A stretch of 64,000 nt of DNA from Branchiostoma floridae (Eukaryota; Chordata; Leptocardii; Amphioxiformes; Branchiostomatidae). Below are positions 23,377-36,225 of this stretch, piece by piece. How positions within the stretch are numbered: the first letter of the stretch is position 1; each line of letters begins with the position of its first letter. Location: NCBI RefSeq assembly GCF_000003815.2, contig NC_049992.1, positions 20,381,918 through 20,445,917 on the forward strand. Reading direction: 5' to 3'. Both the position numbers and the translations under genes were made by a program. The notes below the pieces were generated by a model, which had not been told where the DNA came from, did not search any database, and saw only the letters and a list, made by a program, of their open reading frames with translations.

Positions 23377-25389
23377 CGGAAAGTCCAGCCATGAACTTTT
23401 TTTTGTTCTGCGTAGTTCGGGTTGAGTTTTAGAGTTCGGATTGACATTTATTTTATATCAGAAAATAACTATCGGGAGACTGTTTTCTTATCATAGTGAA
23501 CATGATCGCTGTTGGCAATTTTTCTCCGATCTTTTGCAAATCTGTACCCTTTGAACGGTACTGTACGATGAGCAGTAAGGTGTTAATTTTATCGAGAAAT
23601 GCACATTTCTTGATCATTTTTTTGATAGTTAAAGAAACAGCAACACAACACCGGCAAAATGAAGAGTTATTATGCAAAATATAGTATAGCAACTGATAAT
23701 ACGTAAAATAACGACGAACAAGTATCATGGTAAATTTCAGAGTGTAAACGTAGCACTGCTTAACAAACAAAATATTTCGTCAGCGAAATGCCCGACCAAG
23801 TGGTGGGGCAGTCGGAACAAAGCTTATTGTTTCGAGATCGTGGGGTGTGAGAGGTCGTAATTTGTGGAATGAAATTTTGCCTCCGAAAATACGTGAAATA
23901 GCGTTTTAGAGGGTTTGAATTTTAAAATTTTCCCGGGGGAGCATGCCCCCGGACCCCCCTAGTTTGGCGATCACCCCTTCCCAGCAATATTAGGGACAGA
24001 TACAGAATTTCATTTTTTTACGGCCAAAGTTTGCGTCATGATTTAAAAGGATAGTGTACGCGTAATAAAATACAATACACCAAAGTTTGCAACGTTCACA
24101 AAAGCTTTTAACAGTGGTTGATAGTTTGATAGGATAACAAGCTTTCTAGAATGTCAAAACAACCTCTACACAATTGTCAACATTTTCACTTTCCTGTAAC
24201 ACATACCGGTTTGATGGAAATGTGGACTTGCATGCTATAGTGTATTGTTGGTCAACAGGTAGAAACCTTACACGTATTAAGTTGCGTTGAAGATTCAATT
24301 GCAAATGTTGACTTCAGTTTAAGAGAAGAAGAGTTCAAGTTAAAGCTATAGTGAATGCCAATAAAATCGTTCCGACTCCGAGAACGCAGCGCAGCTCAAC
24401 TGCAAAACCTGAATGCTGATCACACGGTCTAGGTACCAGTCCAAAGACTGTGTACCTGGCGGTAGTTGGCATTTATATTTCAACACAGTGCACAGGCACT
24501 AGGAGATCTTCAGTTTGATAGTTGTTTTTGCGTCATAATAATTCCCGTCACCTATAATCAAGAAGTGAGGTCGGCCGACGTGTCGGCAAGCTCCAGATGG
24601 GCATTTTCGGCTTAAGTACAACCCGCATCCTTGTGATTACTTAAAGGGTTTTGAGCGATTTTATCGGCCTGTTCATTGAGATGGAAACTTCTATGTAATG
24701 TCAGATGTGCGCCAAAAGGGCAGAAAAGACAGTAAAGGTGCACTCTCACTGCACTCGCGTCACGCATGCGTCGTTGTGGGGTTCGTCAACGCAGACGAAA
24801 CCCAACGGAACCTAGAGGTGACGCGAGCGAACCTAGAGGTGACGCGAGCGAACCTAGAGGTGACACAAGCCAACCCTAAAGTGACACAAGCAAGCGAGAC
24901 GTTTTTTTTTTTAAGTTAAAGAATAACACCAGTGGCAAGATGCCCAACAGTGACCCAAGAGTGACACAACAGTGACGCCAACATGCCTTCAACAGTATCA
25001 AGGTTATATTTTGCTCCAAGTATCAAAAGTAAACATCTTTATAACTGAAAAGCTATTTTTGATGCATTTTGGATATCATTTTACAGCAGTTTTTGAGTCA
25101 GTTACAACAGTGCGACTTCCACAAAACTTAACTTGTATCCGTATTTAGACTAACTAAATTATCTTCTGTTTTGTTGGATGGGAAGTAGGCCAGAATTTTA
25201 TGCTTGTATGTCTATACTATATATATTTATATTGGATAATCACGTTTAGTTTTGAGTTTACGTTACAAGCAATGTAAACATCGCTGATAGCCTGCTGTCA
25301 GAACCCCAAACTTGCAGGCATTTGGACCCATAACTTTGGCATACGCCGTGTTTTTTTCTTTTTTTTTACAAGTATGATAGACTTAGACA
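23377..25389. other. No gene; dispersed repeat fragments
   Basis: At about 23928-23975 there is a palindromic GGGGGAGCATGCCCCCGG box followed by ACCCCCC. Relatives occur at 35060 and 35630, so this is a dispersed family. At 24737-24900 the sequence GGTGCACTCTCACTGCACTC leads into about three copies of a 21-bp unit (GAACCTAGAGGTGACGCGAGC) and an A/T-run, resembling one end of a Harbinger-type element. Confidence 0.4.
24795..24895 (+). repeat. 21-bp tandem repeat, 3-4 copies
   Basis: Units of the type GAACCTAGAGGTGACGCGAGC follow one another, the later copies diverged (CTAAAGTGACACAAGC). The array is short and lies near a possible element end. Confidence 0.7.
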
Positions 25390-25745
25390 TTAATGACAAT
25401 GACAATGAAGTTTATTGCATGTCCTGCTTATATCTACGTTTTACATGCTTCTTCCCTCTTCGTAAACGAATATAGAGTTCTTCTCTTACATCTAAGTTAG
25501 TTGTTGACATTAGATATGTAAACAGGCCTTCCTTTGCTAGATGTGCATATGTCTGTTTTACAGAACAAGGTGCTCTTCGTTTTCTATATATCTATAGCTC
25601 TTATCACAAAACATACATAATCTATCCATAGGAGGGGTACGGGTGTGTCTACCCGCTTCAATCTGTAGAGGGTGATCACTGATTCTTAGTTTGGTCATGG
25701 CTCGACGATAGCTAAGATTTGTTAGATCGAGGTATTTTTTCTTTC
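25390..25745 (-). pseudogene. LINE ORF2 C-terminus and 3' tail
   Basis: The minus strand encodes AMTKLRISDHPLQIEAGRHT, then DRLCMFCDKSYRYIENEEHL. This is the LR-S-H-L-IE-GR ... C-x-x-C ... (E)DE-H zinc-knuckle tail of L2/RTE-like ORF2. It is followed by an AATAAA signal and a CATTGTCATTGTCATT end typical of a LINE 3' terminus. It is heavily 5'-truncated. Confidence 0.7.
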
Positions 25746-26249
25746 ATACGTAAGCTTGAATATTTTGTACGTCCTTAACTTATTTCCTTGGTTTTGCTTC
25801 GTGCCAGGAGAGTTAATTTCTGACTCAGAGTTAAAATTTTGAAGGAAGGTGTCTTTCGGTCTTTGTTTTAATAGTATGGCAAGCCATCCGCCGACAGTGA
25901 AAATGCTCCGTGTCGCAAAAAAACAACAACTTATGAAATATCAAACTTTTTCATTTGTGATATTTGAAAATTGATCAGTAGACCTACAAACATACATCAT
26001 TGCACAAACTTGGTGCAAAACACATAATCCATCGAGTCAAATCTGGTATATGGTTCATGTCCATTCATTTGGGTCACTTCTTTTACTGTAAAAGTATTTC
26101 AAGGTTATCATATAACATATGTAACATATCATTTATCATCACAAGGGAAATTATTTCATTATAAATCTCATTTTGAGGCATTTTCCTCATTTTACAGTAA
26201 TTTTTCATAAATTGACAATGCAGTGAGATTTCCAATGATATGTATATTG

Positions 26250-26404
26250 CTTGACTTGTGACGCATGCGATCGCCCGATCCTCGTTTAATGCGACAGGGA
26301 CGGTTTTGAGGTAAAAATACGCAACTCTCTGTTGATCTAAAAATCGGCCGATCTTCAGCGACCGAGAATGACGGCCGAAGCTCGTCTACATTGTGACAGG
26401 GGTA
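26250..26404. mobile_element. Right end of a Harbinger-like element (partner not found)
   Basis: The sequence ends ATTGTGACAGGGGTA followed by TAA. Its last ~150 bp resemble the right end of the element at 18410-19224, sharing GGACRGTTTTGAGG and AAAATACGCAA words. No matching left end was recognised upstream. Confidence 0.5.
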
Positions 26405-26407
26405 TAA

Positions 26408-27649
26408 CAGGTAATAGCTTCGGTCGAACTAGCCTCCACACGGGGATCGTAGAATTCGGGGAAAAAATCGGTAAACTGGGGAGAGTCTGTCGACGCTTGA
26501 CGCTTAGGTTCATGTTTACCTTCTGGCTGCGCGCCCGGGCAACTCCTAGCAGAACTCCCCTAGCAAATTAACAGCCATGGTAGTCAGTCTGGTAGAGACT
26601 ACGGGTGAACACTGGATGTATCTATGTCACCGTGTTTGTGGTACAGATAAAACGCTATTGGTCAGCAACAGAACAACTATACAGCCAATATCGCCGTAAA
26701 CGGCCGTCGTCATGTCGATTATAACAAGACCGCGCCAGACGAAGTTTTGCGCAAGAGATTTTCGAGGGTTCAGACGATGAAAAAGAGAAAAATAGGGTAG
26801 CAAGACTTATATCAGAATAAGACACACCAGCTCAAAGACCTTGTCATTGACGCAACAAAACTAAAAATGTGCTGGAAGATTTGTTGAATTGGACAGCGAT
26901 TCGCAACATTTCCATCTGCTTTCAATGGTTGAATTTCCATGTCCTGGAGCAATGTTGAGTTAGCAGAAGTTTGAAAGTAGAAATGTTGCGAATTGACAAT
27001 GAATTCGACAAATCACCCAGTGCATGATTACTTACGTTATCCGAATAGTAACGACCGTGAGCTATTGTGTATCATTTTAGAATATATACTGCCAACTTAT
27101 TTTGCAATTGCGGTGCCACTGGGTAAGTCAACCTCCGTAGCGCAAGCGTTCATTGGGATAGATCCCATCCACGACTTGCGGTTTGCTGTTGCTTTAGGTT
27201 AGAGTGATATTGCCCTGCCACATTCAATTGCTGACACAGTATCGTTTTACCTGTACCATGAACACAAAGTCATAGATACAACTCTTTTCTACCTTTTGCT
27301 GACTTGGCAGCAATGGGACGACGACTCATGAAGTGCAATTTTTAGGTCATATGTAGGAAGCGTGTCATTGACGAATGACAGCGGATGTTGTCTAAAACGT
27401 CAAATCATATCCAATTGCTTGAGTGACTGATAATTGGCGTATGTTGGGAGAGAATCAAATCTTTCTTACATTGCCGCGACTAGCTTGCTACTGGGTGTTA
27501 GGCACCTTTGTGAATTTGTCACCGAACCTGAGTGTGGTCAACTTGAGATCGATTCAGTTCAGTCTTAAGGAAATGTGTACCGTTGTGTCAAATTTCGTTC
27601 AGCTTCTTTTACACAAAGTTGGACTTGAATGATGTTGCTTAACAAATCT
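26408..27649. other. No gene; one small MITE inside
   Basis: Apart from the MITE at 26899-26993 nothing is recognised. Short plus-strand frames near 26993-27202 and 27423-27632 have no support. Confidence 0.3.
26899..26993. mobile_element. Small MITE with ATTCGCAACATTTC ends
   Basis: A 14-base end ATTCGCAACATTTC is repeated exactly in inverted order at 26980-26993, and a less perfect TTTCAA/TTGAAA pair lies inside. No clear target duplication is seen. Confidence 0.5.
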
Positions 27650-28900
27650 TCTTTGCTATATATACTCGATAACGGCAGGTCTCGATGAAGGATTCACAGT
27701 AGACATACACATTACCTTGACTTTGCGGAGGCCTTTAAACTTCCTCATAGAAGAGTACTACTGAAGATGATAAACCGAAATAGATGGGGAAGTTGATTAT
27801 CGTGGTATATCGAAATCAATAGGTAGTGGTGAACGGAGTAGCTTCATGCGAGAAAGAAGTATCCAGCGAAGTGCCACGAGGGCCAGTACTGGGACCGGTT
27901 GGTGAAACTACGGTGTAGAAAAATCTGGGAGTCCACTTTAACAACTTCCTGAAACCCGTTCACCATTTGGCTTATGGGGTAAAAAGAAAGGAAAGTGATC
28001 TCGATCCAGTTCTAGCTCACTGAAGAGCTATTCTTTCACTGGTCGTGACAGAGAGGACAGACGCTGTGTACAGTATTTACAGGTTCTTTGTACCGGGGAA
28101 ATTCCCCTAGCTCTTTTCGACAAGCACAATGAACCGTGGAGCACGGCTTAACGTCCTGTCCTGAGGACTGCAACCCTTTCCGGTAGCGTGCATGTCGGGT
28201 GAGCGACATAGCCGGGATCGAACTCACGGCCTCTAGTTCCAGAGGCAGGGCCGCTAACCACTGGACTACGCATGCTACCCTGAAAAGAAGGGGTGAAAAG
28301 AAGCAAAGAATTCTTGGAATAATCAAGAGGAACATCATACCAGTAAACATCTCGTTTGTCCCTTGGCACCAGAAAGACATAAACATGATCGAAGCAGTAC
28401 AAAGCTGAGTAATCAAAACGGATCCCAGAGTTAAAGAGGCTACCGTACAACCAGAGGCTTAAGAAAATGAAACTAACATCTCTTGCAGTAAGAAGATATA
28501 GGGGTGACGTGCTTGATGTGCACAAAATTGTTGAGGGATTTGAGGGCATCAACAAGTACATTTTCGTTTGCCCCTCTTAATACACCCTACAACACCAGAG
28601 GTCAAACGCAGTCCACCTTAGTACATAAGTCCGGAAATTCAAAAGATGCCGTTTTGCATTGAGGGTATTGAAGGTGTGGAACGAATTTCCTGCTGATGTT
28701 GTGAGACAGTGTACCGTGAAAAGCTTCAAGAACAGGATTGACAGAAACATCGAATCCGTACTTGACAGAGGAGCGAGTGGGCTAGCCGCCTTCCAACTCC
28801 TGACCGCGGGGGTATTACAACCTCTAGCTGCGGTTCACGTAAATAGAGGTGAATTGATGGCATTACGTTCCGACTCGCTCTCGCACGTATGCTAGCTTGA
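27650..28900 (+). pseudogene. LINE ORF2 pseudogene split by a SINE
   Basis: The first part reads LDFAEAFKLPHRR (the DFxKAFDxVPH region) and SSEVPRGPVLGP-like (the SGVPQGSVLGP box). A frameshifted LGVHFNNFLKPVHHL follows. After the SINE at 28020-28280 it resumes with KKQRILGIIKRN, RRYRGDVLDVHKIVEGFEGI and RVLKVWNEFPADVVRQCTVK. The order matches a CR1-like non-LTR ORF2 from palm to C-terminus. Stops and frameshifts show it is dead. Confidence 0.75.
28020..28280 (-). mobile_element. tRNA-headed SINE inserted in a LINE
   Basis: On the minus strand a tRNA-like head has a perfect A box (TAGTCCAGTGG at 28258-28268) and B box (GTTCGATCC at 28215-28223). Between them is an anticodon-like stem GCCTCT/AGAGGC. 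The body continues with GGACGTTAAGCCGTGC and an AAAGAACC-like stretch, a core widely shared by deuterostome tRNA SINEs. It interrupts the LINE frame at 27650-28900. Confidence 0.7.
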
Positions 28901-31129
28901 ATGTTTCACGTTCTCTAAGACGGCCATGAGCCATTGAAGTCATAGCCAATAGAAATGTACGGTACCTGTCGCGTACAATTTTGTCTAGACTGTATTTCTA
29001 CAGAACTTCCTCCACATTATGTAATAAAATCTCCTGGGGACACATCCGTACATTCGACAAGTATCGAAAATGCAGACTTTGGCCGCACAAAATTGTTTTT
29101 TTTTACACCCATGTTAATGTTGTTTGCAGCGCGTCTTGTGCCGATGTTGGTATTCTTCCTTAGTTGCGTGCCGATCCTTATTAGGTCTTCAGTTAACTGT
29201 ACTATTCTGTCCATAGTACAGTCCGTCCCACGCATTGTTTTGGAGCCTATGAGTCTGACATTTCATACTCTTGGCAACGTATTTTCATCTGTTTCATGTC
29301 ATGCAATTCAGATTTTAGGACTGAAGGGGTGACATTTCTTTCCGTCTCGAACCAAATTTCCGTCACGGGACGGAGGGACGGGTCGTGGAGACAGCCGTAT
29401 CAGTACGACGCGAACGGTACTTGGACTGTAAGGTTTGGTCCGTTTACAATTGAATGGACCCCTACGTTTTTCGGTAATAGTGTTTTTGTTTTGTGCTCAA
29501 CCTGTGGCTCTCCCCGAATACGGGTCCTCGAGCTCAGTACACTAACCAATGCTCCATTAATATAACCGTGTTAAGCGTCTTTTGTTGGTCTGTGGGCAGG
29601 TGGTCACGTTTGGTGGGGTTTATGTGCTTGCGGGAATGGAACCGGGAATGGTTATCAGAGGGAACACCACTCAATTTTCATATGTAGATGTCACTTGTAC
29701 AAGTTTGATTGTGCAGTACAAAAACTGAGCCAAGACAAACGCTGACGCAACGCACGTAGCCACGTTGTCCATGGCATAGCCAGTACTGACACCGGGGTGA
29801 TGCAACATTTACAAAAAATCCAAATCTGCATTTTCTGTTATTACCGACAATCGAATGTACGGATGTGAAAGTCATTAATTTTTCATGTAGATACTTGAAC
29901 AGAAATTAATATTTGGAGGTAGTTTTGCACAATATGTACGACAGGTGGTTCCTCGGTTCTATAACTGCAGGTACCGTAGATTTCAATTCACGCCTTGACT
30001 TCGAGGGGTGATGGACGTCTAAGTTAACGAGAAATATTCAAGCTTACACAATCCACAATTGCTGTCAGTCCTTTACAATACGCTTTCATTGACGTTAGAC
30101 GTTTTTAATATACTAAGCATCTTGAGTACGTTTTTAACATTTTCGAATCCCGTAATTACTGGTCAACGCGCACTAAGCAGCTTACCTTTTCAACACTTAA
30201 TATAAGCGTGAAGCGATTTCCACTCCAACAACTTTCTTCCTCCTCCATCTCAAAACTTTGGCAGCATCATGTATTTCTTTATTTCTTTATTTCTTTATTT
30301 GAATTCACCACATGCAAAAACAAGTGGATGTAGGTCATTGACGGGCCACAGTAAGCACAGTACCTAGTTTAACATTGTAAACTTAAATCGCGTATCTCTG
30401 GAATGACGTGACAATTCGTATTACAGAACTTATGATAGTTTTGAAATATCTTGTTATAAGTGCTGACCAATAGCATTACCATAGTAGAGTCTTGTGTTCC
30501 ATCACGGCATCCGGATGAGTTCTGTTGCCCAACATTGAAGTTGCTTAATGTTTTTTTTTTCTTCTTATTTTATAAAATGCAAAAGTGGCATAAATTAACA
30601 AACAAAACAACATCAAACAAACAATGATTACAAAGAAATACCACGGATCCTGGCTGAAATCAAACAAGTGATACGGAATAATCAATCATACTAAACAAGA
30701 AAAGGAATATAAAGGAATGATATTGATAATCACAATATGAAGTTGCTAATTACTATAGCCAAGCAAATCATCGTAACATATAATACAAATCATAGTAACA
30801 GGAACAATTTTAGAATGATAACTCAATTATACACGAAGAGCTTGAAGCAGTGTCTCCCACGTTTTAAAATGATAATACAGTTCATTCTTGTTGCTATGAT
30901 ATGGTCTAAATGTTCATATGTTTTAAGTACAGAAAAAAATTGTCTTATACAGAGGTGTTGCGCTTTACTAATAGATTTGGGCAAGAAGGATTATCATATT
31001 TGAAATGGCGAGAATTGGTGATTCTCTACAAATCACCCGGACTCCAGGAAGAATAGTGACATATCAGTCACTAATGGAGATCTGTATATCCAAACGAAAC
31101 CAAACCTTTTCCAAATAAAACCCCCAAGT
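28901..31129. other. No gene; simple repeats and LINE 3' debris
   Basis: A (TTTATTTC)n tract lies at 30272-30300. The rest of 30540-31130 is AT-rich and may be the 3' region of the minus-strand LINE recognised at 31130-31340. Words around GGTGATTCTCTACAAATCAC at 31016 recur inverted near 47190, marking a dispersed repeat. Confidence 0.3.
29335..29396 (-). repeat. Right terminal inverted repeat, partner of 21216-21300
   Basis: Reverse complement starts GGCTGTCTCCACGACCCGTC and continues into CTCCGTCCC, close to the left copy. Flanks do not form a duplication with it. Confidence 0.45.
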
Positions 31130-31340
31130 ACTACATTAATCACATCAAAATCGAACCTCTTATGAAAAATAATCATCACGCCATTGTTTTATTTTTGTCC
31201 AGAAATTATCAATTCTTGGACAGTCCCAGAATAGATGTGTTATTGTTTCATCTTCAATGTCGCAGTGAACACACAATTGATTGCTGGCAATTTTCTATAT
31301 ATACAACATTTTCCTTGCTTAATGTTGTTACCATACGCTA
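31130..31340 (-). pseudogene. L1/Tx1-like LINE C-terminal fragment
   Basis: The minus strand encodes an EDETITHLFWDCP motif followed by FWTKIKQWRDDYFS, preceded by a Cys-containing stretch (VHCDI). This C-x-x-C / H-LF-x-C-P / FW pattern ends many L1/Tx1 ORF2 proteins. Upstream frame breaks make it a relic. Confidence 0.65.
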
Positions 31341-31756
31341 CCTCAAGGTCCCACGATACTAGTCAATGCTTACAACTTGTACATGAAAGATATTGATTTT
31401 TCTGTGGGCATAGACAAAACAACATGGTAGTCGAGGAAGATGTCCTTTTCAGGCAATTACTAGTGTCCCAAGAACCATTTGTCATCTCATCATATTGTAC
31501 AAACGGAAAAGGAACTTGTGTGACGGACACGTGGTCCGGCGGTACATTCCCAACCAAAGTTTGCGTAATGATTTCAATCGCACAAAACCGTCCAATAATG
31601 CAGAGAATATCTTATTAAAAATCAGTCACAAATGATGCCACATCTTTTCAGTACGTGCTGGGGACAACAGTCTTATTAACATGGAGAAACGGTCCTTAAC
31701 CAATGCTCAATATTTCAGTTGCATAGCACATGAATAGTTGTATTGCGTAGTACACT

Positions 31757-31927
31757 TAGCCTGGGTACCATCCGGATAGTAGTTCACTCCTATGTTCGCT
31801 TCTGCTAAACACAGAGAAGCGATCGTATATAGTGTACAATGAATGTCAGAGCTCGAAGCGACTGTTTAAACTTTATAGTATATGATGAACGCCGGAGCGA
31901 ACTACTTTCCGGATGGCACCCAGGCTA
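31757..31927. mobile_element. MITE with TAGCCTGGGT ends and perfect 9-bp duplication
   Basis: Ends TAGCCTGGGTACCATCCGGA and the near-complement CCGGATGGCACCCAGGCTA enclose 171 bp. TAGTACACT is duplicated perfectly at 31748-31756 and 31928-31936. A 9-bp duplication is typical of MuDR-type elements. Relatives occur at 46877-46930 and 54845-54985. Confidence 0.8.
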
Positions 31928-31936
31928 TAGTACACT

Positions 31937-32392
31937 GGCATTGACGGGCAATACCGAATTACGACTGAATGGGATATAAGTTAGTATTAGATGCTGCCGT
32001 AATGACAACATATTAAGTCACGTTTACATTTGTCTTACAATTTTGCAACTGTACGATATTTTTTTATGATAGCCATCGTACGATTAAGAAAACCGGCTGC
32101 AATCAGTAGATAAATACTCCTTCTTCGTTAAGTCGGAAAATTGCTGTCAAAGCGGGCTACCATATTGTTTGCAAGACACAATGCCTATTTGGTGTTTTCC
32201 CCTATTAGAACATGATAGCAACATACTAAGTAACGTTTTTGCTACCATTATTAGTACCTTCAGGTCGTGCTGATGGAGATGTTGCAAAGTGACACGCTAA
32301 AAACACCTTTCAGAAATACTTGAAACGGACAGTGAGTGATAAAACGCCATAATTCATTTAATTTTCAGTCATTTAGTCGTTGAGTAAATTAC
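31937..32392. other. No gene seen
   Basis: AT-rich spacer between two MITEs. Confidence 0.3.
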
Positions 32393-32829
32393 TAATCTCC
32401 AAGCAGATCTTGCTGTGGCAAATGGGAAGGAGTCACTGTTACAGAGACATCGTCTGCGACTGAGTACTTAGTTCAGGCTTCTACAGCCTCGCAAGGTCGG
32501 TAGGAATCTGGCTGATACTAGGGACACACGTATCACTCTGGCTGCAAGAACCCTGTGTTTTATCTCTGCTACATGGNNNNNNNNNNNNNNNNNNNNNNNN
32601 NNNNNNNNNNNNNNNNNNNNNNNNNNNNNNNNNNNNNNNNNNNNNNNNNNNNNNNNNNNNNNNNNNNNNNNNNNNNCCACCCGAACGGTTTGTCCGTAGC
32701 ACGTATGTATTACTGGCGAAAATGCGTCAAAGTATTATCTAAAATGACAGAACAGATTGTTCACCAATAACTCCTCACTGCCGGCTAAACTCCTTCCCAT
32801 TTGCCACAGCAAGATCTGCTTGGAGATTA
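32393..32829. mobile_element. Foldback MITE, TCTCCAAGCAGA family, containing the assembly gap
   Basis: Ends TAATCTCCAAGCAGATCTTG and its reverse complement extend for about 40 bp of perfect pairing (through AAATGGGAAGGAGT). A perfect 8-bp duplication TAAATTAC sits at 32385-32392 and 32830-32837. The interior contains the N run, so its length is unknown. Confidence 0.8.
32577..32676. other. Assembly gap (100 N)
   Basis: Exactly 100 undetermined bases, the usual placeholder for a gap of unknown size. It lies inside a foldback element, a structure that often breaks assemblies. Confidence 0.98.
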
Positions 32830-35800
32830 TAAATTACAACAATCAGGCCGGTTGACGAAGGTGGATGAACTTGGCCAGTCGGCGTCATACTACGTCTAAC
32901 GCTGTTTTATACCTGTTGCGAACTTTGAGTAAGGCCACACTGATTTGATTTTATGGATGACTTCTGCGCGCACATTACTTTTCACCTGTTCTAAAAAAAC
33001 TCATCCGATGCAGTCCACGCAAGTTCAGAACTTGCCTACTTACCAATTTTTTAAAATGTTTTGTAACGTTTGTTGGGCTTTTTTTATCAGGCTTTCTATG
33101 TTGTACCGTTTCCTATATGTCTCGCGGCCAACCTTTGCTTGGAGAGTAGAACCTGCTGACTCATATTGCCACAAAATGCCAGCATGTGTCGGTTTGTGTA
33201 AAACTCGATATGGTCAAAGTACCCTTATGAGTATTCTCACCACAGGCTTATATCTTCCACAGTCCTCAGAACCACTCTCTGATCTTTCCTGTCGATATAT
33301 CAAACATCTATCACTTCATCTGAGCCTGATAAGATGAACAAGATAACCTACATGTGCCTCCTACAAATGAAGACTTGTTTCTTGTGATCCCCTGCGTTCT
33401 GTGTTTCAATTCGTAATATCAGATTTTTAGAACTTGATCTAACAGCATTTTTATCTTTTGCTGGATTTTTCTTTTTTCGCCCACACGCATTAATTTTGGG
33501 GTCATGCGATTGTCGTACAGTCGCTAACTTGGGGAATATTTGGTGAAAGCCATACATGTTTCCTCAAACTTCAGCTGGCTTGATACGCAAAATGCCGTCG
33601 TAGATCCTTGTCGGCGGTTGGTTCTGTCACAGCCTGCTTGAATATCTTATGTTGTCGAAATCGTACGCGTACGATGATCATACGACGTACGCGACCGCGA
33701 CTAACCTAAGCTTAGGTCCCAATTCCCAACACGGGGCTCGATCGGGTAGCTTTCAGAAACGAAAAATATGATATAAAAGACAAAAGACAAAGAACGTAGA
33801 AAGATTAGTCACGAGCCTGATTTACGTATATTAATAAACACTTTTTTTCGCAAACATCCCGTTAGCAATGGCATGATTCGTCAGGGAAAAGACATTTTCC
33901 GACATTTGTCGCAGTTCTGTCCGCTAAGCTGCTATTTTTGCGTAACAAACCCACAACTAAGCGTACGAATATTTGAATAATGACAACAAATACAATATCA
34001 TACTGGCTGCTGGACATGAAAATAGTACAAAACAGAAAGCCCGACAAAACACCGAAAAACACAGTCCGAGCAGAACCTCTGCTTGGAGGGTATGCTAGAT
34101 AAGTATTTGCCGGTTTATCATCTAACAGTATAACGTAACACTACCGTGAACATCATCATCTTTGAAAATATCAAATAAGCTCGCACCACAAAAAATGGTA
34201 AAGGGTTGTCGACCATAGTAATGACGAGTTCTTATATCGTTAGGCGAGTATTTTGAAGAACTTAAAGAATGAACATAAACTATCTGTTTGCAATCGTCGA
34301 ATGTCTTGTTACAACAATGACCATGCAGCTTGTTTCTTTTTTTAACATCGTTACTTAAGTGTACTTTGTCGGTGCGGAAGATCTTATTTGTATGAAATCA
34401 TAATCGTCGTATTTTACATACGTCCTAACTAGTAACTATTGGCGGTACCGGTACAGAAAATTCAGGTCCAGGTACGGCCCAGGTCCAGACAAGCCTGAAA
34501 ACTTATGAATAGGCGATATTCAAAACAATGGTCCATTTCGCGGAGTGCAATGCAAAATTGCAAAATGGGTCTGGTAAAAAAAAATTCTATGTCCCTCCCC
34601 CCGCCCTCAAAAATTTTTCTATGGCCCTCTCCCCGCCCCAAAGAATTTTTCAATGGCCCTCCCCCCGAAATTTTTCCTTACGTTTCCCATTACGCACACT
34701 GTGTATCATTAAATAAAATAACGTTAGCAATTATAATAGCAGGAGTGCTGTTTGAACGGGCCCACGATCGGGGTGTCAAGACCCGTGCGTCAACAAATTA
34801 CGCACGTTGGAGTCCTACTGCCTAGTGCTGGGGCATATCTCTCCCAAAGTTTTACAACAGCCGACTTTTCATTTTGATGACATGTATGCAAACATGTAGC
34901 ACTTAATAACATCTTGTTATACTCGCACTGCAGCGGTTATAAGACTTACCTTGTCTGATATCACTTCTCCGATCTACGTGAAAAAAGTCTTACTGGGAAC
35001 GTTACGCAAGATCTTGAAACTGAGCGCTTGAACTTTCCGAAGGCCCAACCGGTCTAGGAGGGCCGGGGAATGCTCCCCGGGAAATTTTACTGACATTTTT
35101 GACCCTCTAAAACGCAATTTCCCGCATTCTGTGAGGAAAAAAATTGTTAAGTAAACGTGGATTTTATGCGTCCATATCAACACAGAGAAAAGCGGGTGGG
35201 GGAGGGGCGGTTTCATGTACGATATTTACACAAATGAAAATAAATTAGTTTTGTAGTTGGACGAGACTTGAGTACATTTAGCGATATCGTTACTAAAACC
35301 TCTTCAAGACTGCTTTGATCATTCCAAAACGGGAGTTATTTCGGCCAACCAACAAACTTGCCGAAAAATTTTCGCGCCATCAAGATTACGTCACATGCAG
35401 CACTGAGAGCCCGCTGTCACGAAAGTAAACATCGTAATGTCCTTTATGATATCCCGTTGCCGTCCGTGAACCATTCCGTTTACAAAAAGACGATGCACGC
35501 AGGATCGATATTGATGCCAATTTTAGTTTCTATAGTCTTCGTAATCTTCGTGCGAACATGGTATCACACGAGAGGCGGCTGCAGCAAAATTCCTATGGGG
35601 AGGGCGAACTATATTGACGTAATCCTTGGGGGGTCCGGGGGCATGCTCCCACGGGAAAATTTTGAAATCTTGACTATCAGAAACGATCTTTCCTAAATTT
35701 TGATGGGCAAAATTTGCTGGCAGACTAAGCTAAGTTTGATGTGATATAACATAAGATTAACTTACTTCCGGTGAAGAAACGGATCAATGATCGGGATTGC

Positions 35801-36225
35801 AAATCCATAGGTAAGAGATTATCAGAGTATGGCTATAAATATAGATAGTAAGGTAACATAAGACTTAACGAAAATATAATAATAAACATAACGTCGAGTA
35901 ATGTAATGGAGCTGGGAGACAGTGATTTTGAGATGTTGAACGTATATTAGTCCTATAGAGCACTTAGACAGTGTTACTGGTACATTTTCTTGTGAGTTAT
36001 GCATTACAAAGGAATTTCTTAGCATGCCTATTTTTAATCGAATCTCACGGGCCTTTGTATCCTGGGAGGAAAGCTTTCTTTCTTTCGATATTACATGACA
36101 TGAATGTTTCCAACAGAAAAACTCCACTGCACATGTAAGCTAACCTTCAAGGTTGGTGAAGAGGGTAATTCTTTCTTTCGAATAACTTGGGCATATAAGT
36201 AGGAAATTAGTACAGTTTCTTGTTC
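32830..36225. other. No gene; fragments of dispersed repeats
   Basis: A solo foldback end (AACCTCTGCTTGGAGGGTA) is at 34070-34092. GGGGAATGCTCCCC and GGGTCCGGGGGCATGCTCCC boxes at 35065 and 35630 belong to the family also seen at 23945. A perfect palindrome (ATCGTACGCGTACGAT) lies near 33660. A minus-strand stretch near 36055-35950 follows a good acceptor (ttcctcccag) and reads DTKAREIRLKIGMLRNSFVM. It could be an exon relic of an unidentified protein. Confidence 0.3.

Noticed and set aside
28199-28300. Functional tRNA on the minus strand with perfect A and B boxes
   Set aside because: No acceptor pairing, and the sequence continues into a SINE body that interrupts a LINE frame.
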